From Chitinophagaceae bacterium (GTDB taxonomy: Bacteria; Bacteroidota; Bacteroidia; Chitinophagales; Chitinophagaceae): a stretch of DNA of 5,924 bases. Below are positions 1 to 5,181 of this stretch, in pieces. Position numbers and translations under genes: made by a program. The DNA lies in the NCBI GenBank assembly GCA_003132765.1, contig PKYU01000448.1:1-5924 (forward strand), given 5' to 3'. The stretch's first letter is position 1. Every line of letters begins with the position of its first letter. The notes beneath the pieces are model-generated. The model was not told the origin of the DNA. It made no database searches and worked only from the letters and a program-made list of their open reading frames with translations.

Positions 1-719
1 TCGCTGGTAATATAATTGCCATTTGCAATAGTATCTTTTACACCTTTTATTATCGTAATATTTCCTTTATCATCCTTAAATTCCTGGTCCTGATTGTAGG
101 GAATTTGTAAGGAGTGAGCCAGCCGGATGCCATACAAGCCATCTTTAGCATCATTCAAATAGACTGTGGTATCTGCTTTTAAAACAGTAGTTCTGTCAAT
201 GATTCGCAGATGTTCGGTCCCGCTGAATTCCAAAGTAGTTGTTTCTTCAAGCAGGATATTATTTTTCTGATTGACCCAGTTGGCATGATAAAAAATAGTT
301 CCTGTTTTATTGCCGGAAATAGTAAATACATTGTCAGTTTTTATCCATCCGTATAAATATTTTTTTTCTTTCGGTATGGCGTATGAATTGTTCCAGAAAT
401 CAAGCCCGTTTACATTTTCATAGGTAAACCAGATACCAACATGATGAGGGTGATCATTAGATTCACCCGGTAACAGATTTATAGGAAAAACCCTAGTGAC
501 CATAGTTTCGTCAGATGCATAAACAGGGTATAAAACAGGCTTTTCAAGGCTATCAGGATACAAAAAACTGGTGAATAATTTATTTCCTATGAAAACATCT
601 ACCTTATTTGCTGTTTCAGATTTTACCACTTGCACTATTTCATTCTTTTGTGCAGATAATTGTAAAAAGAAAAAGATCGCAACTAAGCAGAGTCCAAAAT
701 TTTGTAAAGTTAATTTCAT
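1..719 (-). CDS. Secreted DUF6807 (PmoA-family) protein, C-terminus cut by window edge
   Basis: Reading the minus strand from the ATG at 719-717 gives 239 codons with no stop up to the window edge, so the 3' end is missing. Residues 1-24 form a Sec signal peptide: K2, a hydrophobic stretch from about 9 to 20, and a likely cleavage site near LSAQ (21-24). The mature part is rich in beta-strand-like segments. It carries a histidine-rich motif, DHPHHVGIWFTY (89-100), followed by NGLDFWN (104-110), which is the pattern I associate with the DUF6807 family, formerly named 'methane oxygenase PmoA' in Pfam. Despite that name it does not look like the membrane subunit of particulate methane monooxygenase. 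DUF6807 genes often sit beside sugar oxidoreductases in Bacteroidota and Planctomycetota, and here the gene follows an exported Gfo/Idh/MocA enzyme by 91 bases on the same strand, which suggests cotranscription. A role in periplasmic carbohydrate processing is inferred; no biochemical activity can be assigned. Family assignment is fairly sure, function is not. Confidence 0.8.
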   Translation of the reverse strand, partial: MKLTLQNFGLCLVAIFFFLQLSAQKNEIVQVVKSETANKVDVFIGNKLFTSFLYPDSLEKPVLYPVYASDETMVTRVFPINLLPGESNDHPHHVGIWFTYENVNGLDFWNNSYAIPKEKKYLYGWIKTDNVFTISGNKTGTIFYHANWVNQKNNILLEETTTLEFSGTEHLRIIDRTTVLKADTTVYLNDAKDGLYGIRLAHSLQIPYNQDQEFKDDKGNITIIKGVKDTIANGNYITS

Positions 720-722
720 AGA

Positions 723-750
723 TTTTTTTTCACGCGAAGCCGCAAAGAAG
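723..750. repeat. Short intergenic CGCAAAGA-type repeat remnant
   Basis: In the 91-base gap between the oxidoreductase and the DUF6807 gene, 733-740 (CGCGAAGC) and 741-748 (CGCAAAGA) are two tandem 8-base units differing at two positions, preceded by a T-tract and TCA. This resembles the 'TTTCACGCAAAGACGCAAAGA' intergenic repeats I recall from many Bacteroidota genomes; that link is from memory and was not searched. It lies just upstream of the DUF6807 start codon, so it would be in the leader or interoperonic RNA. No function can be given. Confidence 0.35.
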
Positions 751-810
751 TTTAGTCAAAAAGGGAAATTAGTGCGCCTTTATTATATTTTTTTGCTGGC
801 AATTGGTTTT

Positions 811-2166
811 TTAATACTGAAATGCTTTTCCTCCTGCCATCACCTCCTGTGTCTCTTCATCAAAAGTTGCTTTTAAACCAGTGTGGGAGGCAGCAGTGGT
901 CATGATGTTTGCAATTGAATGGCTGTAGCCTGCTTCAACAGGGGCATGAGGCTGTTTGCGGCTCCGGACACATTCCATCCAGTTACGAACATGGTTTGAC
1001 GTTAGAATATCTCCGCCCGTATTTGCAGATGCTACTACCTTTTCAACAGGTGATAAGCTTAATTCGGGAAGCAGATTCGGTTGTATATGCATTTCATCAG
1101 CAAAATGCTTCGTTAATCCCCCTTTGGGGGAAACCATATTGGTAATAAGATTTAATTCGCCACCATTGGAGTAATAAATTTCTGAAGGATTTTCATCGCC
1201 GTTATCCATCCTTGCCTGGAACGATACCTGGAAGCCTGTTGAAGGATCATCAGAAGGGCCATAATCGAAAACAGCCGTGATTGTATCCCAGTTTTTTCTG
1301 CCGTCTTTCCACATATAAATACCGCCGTTAGCAACTGCGCTTCGCGGATGCTTGAGTCCACTGAACCAATGCACTGTATCAATCTGGTGGCTCATCCATT
1401 GGCCCGGGAGGCCTGATGAATAGGGCCAGAACAATCGATACTCCAGATATTTTCTTGGGTCGTAAGTGTCGGCCGGCCTGTTCAGCAAAAACCTGTTCCA
1501 GTCTGTATCTTCTTCTTTTAATTGTGCCACCAATCCCGACCGGCGCCAGCGCCCAGGCTGGTTTACATTCCATGTGAGTTCGACCATTTTTATCGGGCCA
1601 AACTTTCCTGATTGAATAAAATCCGCAGCCGATATGTAATTAGCGCCACTTCTTCTTTGCGAACCAATCTGTACGATCCTGTCAGATGCTTTTATTGTTT
1701 TAAGAGCAGCACGGTTATCAGCCATTGTTTCGGCAAAGGGTTTCTCGCAATAGGCGTCACAGCCGGCGTTTACAGCTTCCATAGCATGCAGCGCATGCTG
1801 AAAATCGGCTGTGCTGATAAAAACCGCATCTACGAGTTTCTTATTATACATCTCCTCATTGTTACGGCAGGCGATTATATCGTGTTGTAGTTTAGACTTC
1901 CAAATAGCAGCGCCTTCTTCTCTTCGTTTATTCCAGATATCTGAAACAGCTACTATATCAAAATTCAATTCTTTATAAAAATTCAGGAAGGATGGCATAT
2001 GGGAACTTCTATGCCTGTCAGAAAAGCCGACAACGCCTACTCTTATCCGGTCATTAGAACCTATAATCCTCCGGTAGCTTGAAGCGCTGAAAGCAGAGGC
2101 GCCAGCATAATAACCTGCTGAGGTAATGGCTGTTTTCTTGATAAAATCACGACGTGAAGTAGACAT
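811..2166 (-). CDS. Tat-exported Gfo/Idh/MocA family oxidoreductase
   Basis: A complete 451-residue protein. Residues 4-10 (SRRDFIK) match the twin-arginine consensus, followed by a hydrophobic region to about residue 28 with an AxA site at 23-25. The enzyme should therefore be exported folded, with its dinucleotide already bound, as is known for periplasmic glucose-fructose oxidoreductase. An N-terminal Rossmann domain spans about 40-165. Its second strand ends in an acidic residue (D76 in IVAVSD), which usually favours NAD over NADP. The family's EKP motif is present at 141-143 (YCEKPFAETM) and supplies the catalytic-region lysine K142. The C-terminal domain includes GQWMSHQIDTVHW (255-267), whose H260 and D263 fit the usual substrate-site histidine and aspartate. 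The glycine-rich loop is unusual: GFSDRH (47-52) instead of GxGxxG. The substrate is unknown but is probably a sugar or glycoside derivative, given the family and the DUF6807 neighbour 91 bases downstream. The start is fixed by the Tat motif lying directly after ATG. Confidence 0.92.
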   Translation of the reverse strand: MSTSRRDFIKKTAITSAGYYAGASAFSASSYRRIIGSNDRIRVGVVGFSDRHRSSHMPSFLNFYKELNFDIVAVSDIWNKRREEGAAIWKSKLQHDIIACRNNEEMYNKKLVDAVFISTADFQHALHAMEAVNAGCDAYCEKPFAETMADNRAALKTIKASDRIVQIGSQRRSGANYISAADFIQSGKFGPIKMVELTWNVNQPGRWRRSGLVAQLKEEDTDWNRFLLNRPADTYDPRKYLEYRLFWPYSSGLPGQWMSHQIDTVHWFSGLKHPRSAVANGGIYMWKDGRKNWDTITAVFDYGPSDDPSTGFQVSFQARMDNGDENPSEIYYSNGGELNLITNMVSPKGGLTKHFADEMHIQPNLLPELSLSPVEKVVASANTGGDILTSNHVRNWMECVRSRKQPHAPVEAGYSHSIANIMTTAASHTGLKATFDEETQEVMAGGKAFQY

Positions 2167-2311
2167 GTTGCAATCGTTTTAGAAGTTTTAAAAAAAAACC
2201 TTCAATTTAATAAAGCTATAATTTTTTTTGGGTTTAAAAATATTTCCGGGGAAAAGTATTATTCCTTTTCATTTGAATAGTTAAGCAACTGCTACTTTTT
2301 ATCATGCCAGC

Positions 2312-2680
2312 TTAAATCTCATTAAGTTTATGCCTGGTATAATTTGAGTCTGTAATGTCCCCGGTATTTAGGGTGGTTTCGGGTTCAAAGAGCATTACAT
2401 GAACTTCATGTAATGCAACTGGCCTGTGCTCTGTACCTTTTGGAATAATTATAAAATCTCCTTTGGATAAAAGAATCGTTTTATCCTTCAATTCCATATT
2501 GAATTCTCCGTCGATGACCAAAAACATTTCATCTTCCTTTTCATGTTTATGCCAGATAAATTCGCCTTTGAATTTTACCATTTTAATTAATTGACCGTTC
2601 AATTTTCCAGCTATTCTCGGATTCCAGTAATCAATAAAAGATTCCAGTTTTTCCCTGATGTTTACCTTTTCAATTTCCAT
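2312..2680 (-). CDS. Small single-domain cupin protein
   Basis: A 122-residue cytoplasmic protein without signal peptide or membrane segment. Both cupin motifs are intact. Motif 1 contains H44, H46, E51 and G58 (HKHEKEDE then MFLVIDG), spaced as in HxH-x4-E-x6-G. Motif 2 runs G74 to H85 (GDFIIIPKGTEH). H44, H46, E51 and H85 are the expected metal ligands. The size is typical of stand-alone cupins annotated as mannose-6-phosphate isomerase-like, but these range from isomerases and dioxygenases to plain sugar- or ligand-binding proteins, so no reaction is assigned. It is codirectional with the oxidoreductase but separated by 145 AT-rich bases, so an operon is possible but not shown. Upstream it is divergent from bshC. 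The reading frame contains a perfect 25-base palindrome at 2392-2416 (codons for residues around 88-96). I found no clear -7/-33 promoter for it in the divergent region. Confidence 0.88.
   Translation of the reverse strand: MEIEKVNIREKLESFIDYWNPRIAGKLNGQLIKMVKFKGEFIWHKHEKEDEMFLVIDGEFNMELKDKTILLSKGDFIIIPKGTEHRPVALHEVHVMLFEPETTLNTGDITDSNYTRHKLNEI
2392..2416. repeat. Perfect 25-base palindrome inside the cupin gene
   Basis: The left arm GCATTACATGAA (2392-2403) and right arm TTCATGTAATGC (2405-2416) are exact reverse complements around a single central C at 2404. All 12 pairs match, and the flanking bases (A and A) do not extend the symmetry. In the mRNA it could form a hairpin of about 10 base pairs with a five-base loop. 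It lies towards the 3' end of the cupin reading frame and encodes ALHEVHVM. It is not followed by a T-run on either strand, so it is not a normal terminator. Confidence 0.85.
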
Positions 2681-2814
2681 TTTGTAATGAAATTTATTTC
2701 TGTTGAAATTACTCCAATTTTTCTTGACGACTTTTTTTCAAATTAATTATTCAAAAACGACCTAATATTCTTTTTTAGTGAATGTTTCAAGGGTCTTCGT
2801 ATGTGACTCCCGGA

Positions 2815-2843
2815 TTGACCTGAAATTTTTCCTTATATCTTTG
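2815..2843 (+). promoter_or_regulatory. Bacteroidota-type promoter of bshC
   Basis: The -7 element TATCTTTG (2836-2843) fits TAnnTTTG exactly and is followed by C as in the extended consensus. A TTG (2815-2817) lies 18 bases upstream as the -33 element. The implied transcription start near 2850 would give a leader of roughly 30-35 bases before the ATG at 2884. It lies in the 203-base intergenic region shared with the divergent cupin gene. This is the consensus for the primary sigma factor of Bacteroidota; the match is by eye. Confidence 0.65.
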
Positions 2844-2883
2844 CTCCTCAAAAAAAGTTAGTTCAGGCATCTAAAATTTACAG

Positions 2884-4482
2884 ATGAGCAAGTCTTTTAA
2901 ATCTACTTATATTCCTTATTCTGAAACCGGGAAGTTCACTAAGATTGTATTGGATTATGTGAAGGGATCCCCTTTTATAAGGGACTTTTATGAACATTCT
3001 GTGAACATAGAAGGCATAAAAGCATCTATTGAAAGTAGAAAAATTTTTAATACTAACAGGAAATTATTGGTAGAAAAATTACAAATTCAATATGAGGAGA
3101 TAAAAGATGCTGACCTTGCAAAAGCGAACATTGCATCACTTTTAACCGAAGATACCTTTACTGTCTGTACTGCGCATCAGCCAAATATTTTTACCGGCCA
3201 TTTGTACTTTATTTATAAGATTCTGCACACAATAAAACTTGCAGACGAATTAAAAAAACAAATGCCTCAATACAATTTTGTTCCGGTTTTTTTTATGGGT
3301 AGTGAAGATGCTGACCTGCAAGAATTGAATCATATGGTGGTTGACGGGAAAAAATATGTGTGGCATACAAGGCAAAAAGGTGCGGTAGGAAAAATGAAAG
3401 TGGATGACCTTTTATTAAAACTGATCGATGAAATAGCCGGAAGAATAGCTGTTGAGAAATATGGAAAGGAAATAATTGATGTATTAAAAAAATGTTTTCT
3501 GAAAAATGGAACCATTGAACATTCTACTTTTTTATTAGTTCATGAGCTATTTAAAAAGTATGGTCTTGTTGTTTTTTTACCGGGTAATGCCGCATTAAAG
3601 AAGGAAATGGCTTCGTTATTTGAAGAAGATATTTTTAAGAATACTTCCTCTCAAATCGTAAGTAAAACTTCAGAAAACTTATCCAGGCATTATAAAGTTC
3701 AGGCACATCCGAGGGAAATCAATGTATTTTATTTGAAAGACGATATTCGAAATAGAATTGTCCAGGTAAAAGATCATTTCATTGTTCATGATACAGAAAT
3801 TGTTTTTACAGCGGAGGAATTGAAGAATGAATTGAAGATGCATCCGGAAAGATTTAGCCCAAATGTTATATTAAGAGGCCTTTTCCAGGAAATGGTATTG
3901 CCTAACCTTGCATTTATAGGGGGTGGCGGCGAACTCGCATATTGGCTTGAATTGAAGGATTTATTCAATCATTATAAGGTGCCTTTTCCCATGCTGATTG
4001 TAAGAAATTCATTTTTGATCGTAGATGAAAAATATCAAAAACTGCTTTTAAAAATGAATATAATGTCAGCTGACCTTTTTAAAGGAGAGCAAATATTATT
4101 GAATGAAATTGTGAAGGGAAAAACCCCTCATCGGTTACAACTTGATGAAGAAATATTCCAGGTAAAGCAGGCTTATAATTCAATAAAAAAGCTGGTGAAG
4201 GAGATAGATATTACCCTGGAACAACATGCAGGAGCTCTGGAAACGGTTAGCATTAAAAAATTAGGTGCAATGGAAAAGAAAATGCTTCGGGCTGAGAAGA
4301 GAAAATTTGCTGACATTAAAAATCAACTTTCAAAAATATTTGGTTCTTTATTCCCCGGAGATGAACTGCAGGAGCGAACAGAAAATTTTATGATGTATTA
4401 CTCAAAATATAGGAACCACTTTTTAGAAATTCTTTATGATCATTCATTAACGTTTGACCAGGAGTTTTGTATCCTGGAGTGA
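2884..4482 (+). CDS. bshC: Bacillithiol biosynthesis cysteine-adding enzyme BshC
   Basis: A 532-residue cytoplasmic protein, close to the length of about 540 known for Bacillus BshC. BshC ligates cysteine to glucosaminyl-malate, the last step in making bacillithiol, the low-molecular-weight thiol used in redox balance and detoxification. Recognisable family blocks are CTAHQPNIFTGHLYFIYKI (95-113), VPVFFMGSEDADLQELN (133-149), and a conserved segment from 325 to 358 containing ILRGLFQEMVLPNLAFIGGG then ELAYWLEL. The first two lie in the nucleotidyltransferase-like Rossmann core. The charged, helical stretch at roughly 420-485 fits the C-terminal coiled-coil of the family. The ATG at 2884 follows a good promoter and begins with MSKSFKSTYIPY, consistent with a normal N-terminus. 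bshA and bshB are not in the window, so the other steps must be encoded elsewhere. The gene is AT-rich compared with the oxidoreductase. It ends 12 bases from the convergent purE stop. Confidence 0.93.
   Translation: MSKSFKSTYIPYSETGKFTKIVLDYVKGSPFIRDFYEHSVNIEGIKASIESRKIFNTNRKLLVEKLQIQYEEIKDADLAKANIASLLTEDTFTVCTAHQPNIFTGHLYFIYKILHTIKLADELKKQMPQYNFVPVFFMGSEDADLQELNHMVVDGKKYVWHTRQKGAVGKMKVDDLLLKLIDEIAGRIAVEKYGKEIIDVLKKCFLKNGTIEHSTFLLVHELFKKYGLVVFLPGNAALKKEMASLFEEDIFKNTSSQIVSKTSENLSRHYKVQAHPREINVFYLKDDIRNRIVQVKDHFIVHDTEIVFTAEELKNELKMHPERFSPNVILRGLFQEMVLPNLAFIGGGGELAYWLELKDLFNHYKVPFPMLIVRNSFLIVDEKYQKLLLKMNIMSADLFKGEQILLNEIVKGKTPHRLQLDEEIFQVKQAYNSIKKLVKEIDITLEQHAGALETVSIKKLGAMEKKMLRAEKRKFADIKNQLSKIFGSLFPGDELQERTENFMMYYSKYRNHFLEILYDHSLTFDQEFCILE
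4458..4477. terminator. Weak inverted repeat at the bshC-purE convergence
   Basis: CCAGGA (4458-4463) and TCCTGG (4472-4477) form a perfect six-base stem with an eight-base loop within the last codons of bshC. On the plus strand a T-rich stretch (ATTATTTTT) follows only about 15 bases later, within the end of purE; on the minus strand no T-run follows. With only 12 bases between the convergent stop codons, a shared terminator must overlap coding sequence, and this is the only candidate I see. It is not a standard intrinsic terminator. Confidence 0.25.
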
Positions 4483-4494
4483 GTTAGATAGAAA

Positions 4495-4992
4495 TTATTT
4501 TTCCAGCTTGCCGTTCTTTTTCTCTATTTCTTCCTTCATATTATTTTTAAAGGCAACAAGTTTTTTCGTTAGGCTTTCATCAGAAATAGCTAAAATTTCC
4601 GCAGCCAGAATTCCTGCATTCTTTGCGGCATTTAAGGCAACAGTAGCTACAGGAACCCCATTGGGCATTTGCAGAATGGAAAGTATAGAATCCCATCCGT
4701 CAATAGAATTGGAAGATTTGATAGGCACGCCTATTACCGGCAGCGTATCGAGCGAAGCAACCATGCCGGGTAAATGAGCGGCGCCTCCGGCGCCGGCTAT
4801 AATTACTTTTAAACCCCTTTTGTAGGCAGAAGATGCATATTCAACCATACGTTTGGGAGTCCGATGAGCCGAAACAATCGATAGTTCGAAAGGAATATTA
4901 AATTGCTTTAATATTTCAGCAGCGGATTCCATTATCTTTAAATCGCTGTCGCTTCCCATTATGATGCCTACCAAAGGATTCATTACACGCAT
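4495..4992 (-). CDS. purE: N5-carboxyaminoimidazole ribonucleotide mutase PurE (class I)
   Basis: A complete 165-residue protein, the usual size for class I PurE. It converts N5-CAIR, the product of PurK, to CAIR in de novo purine synthesis, in the cytoplasm as a homo-octamer. The signature motifs are intact: GSDSD (13-17) for phosphate binding, SAHRTP (41-46) with the catalytic histidine H43, and [12 protein letters not shown] (66-77) with H73 in the substrate loop. The C-terminal helix is lysine- and glutamate-rich ([17 protein letters not shown]). The first ATG (4992-4990) is taken as the start; an alternative ATG three codons later (4983-4981) would give an equally normal [15 protein letters not shown]-terminus, and no ribosome binding site decides between them. 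purK is not in the window. The gene faces bshC and is divergent from the efflux gene. Confidence 0.96.
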   Translation of the reverse strand: MRVMNPLVGIIMGSDSDLKIMESAAEILKQFNIPFELSIVSAHRTPKRMVEYASSAYKRGLKVIIAGAGGAAHLPGMVASLDTLPVIGVPIKSSNSIDGWDSILSILQMPNGVPVATVALNAAKNAGILAAEILAISDESLTKKLVAFKNNMKEEIEKKNGKLEK

Positions 4993-5132
4993 TTAAACAA
5001 AGAAACACCTTTTTCTCCTATTCATTTTGAGCAACTCATATAATCAAAATAAAAATATCATAAATAACCGAAGTATAATAATTTTTTGAACGTCTAATTC
5101 AATTCTTTTACAAGAACATTAACCGGGAGATA

Positions 5133-5160
5133 TTTCTTTATATTATTAATTCTATATTTG
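5133..5160 (+). promoter_or_regulatory. Possible promoter of the RND efflux gene
   Basis: TATATTTG (5153-5160) fits the Bacteroidota -7 consensus TAnnTTTG exactly. The -33 position is poor: TTTC begins at 5133, about 17 bases upstream, in place of TTTG or TTG. Transcription would start around 5165-5168, leaving a short leader before the ATG at 5182. In such AT-rich DNA the -7 match alone could be chance. The same 189-base region must also hold the purE promoter on the other strand, where I found no clear match. Confidence 0.4.
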
Positions 5161-5181
5161 ATTTTTTTCAAAAAGCCATTC

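Noticed and set aside
571..876. A plus-strand open frame of 101 codons across the DUF6807 start and the gap.
   Set aside because: It overlaps the signal peptide region of a well-supported minus-strand gene, its product is low-complexity and cysteine/lysine/phenylalanine-rich, and it has no promoter.
1783..1799. Inverted repeat AGCATGC-AGC-GCATGCT in the oxidoreductase gene.
   Set aside because: It arises from repeated His-Ala/Met codons in QHALHAME, a conserved family segment; the seven-base stem with a three-base loop needs no other explanation.
2251..2270. GAAAAG/CTTTTC inverted repeat downstream of the cupin gene as a terminator.
   Set aside because: The stem is six bases with only two G-C pairs and is not directly followed by a T-run on the minus strand; it is common in AT-rich DNA.
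2962..2983. AAGGG, CCCTT, AAGGG series early in bshC that could form two mutually exclusive small hairpins.
   Set aside because: Stems are only five bases, lie inside coding sequence about 80 bases from the start codon, and lack a leader peptide or T-run, so an attenuator is not supported.
3104..3317. A 13-base direct repeat AAGATGCTGACCT in bshC (3104-3116 and 3305-3317).
   Set aside because: Both copies encode a (K/E)DAD-L stretch in the same frame with common codons; no sign of duplication in the flanks.
4780..4800. GC-rich direct and inverted GGCGCC copies in purE.
   Set aside because: They encode the invariant Gly/Ala-rich substrate loop AGAGGAA; codon choice for Gly and Ala explains them.
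4857..4876. CCGATGAGCCGAAAC, resembling a hammerhead ribozyme core (CUGAUGA and GAAA).
   Set aside because: It is the antisense of the conserved purE codons for SAHRTP, the CUGAUGA box has a mismatch, and there is no room for stem II or matching flanking stems.
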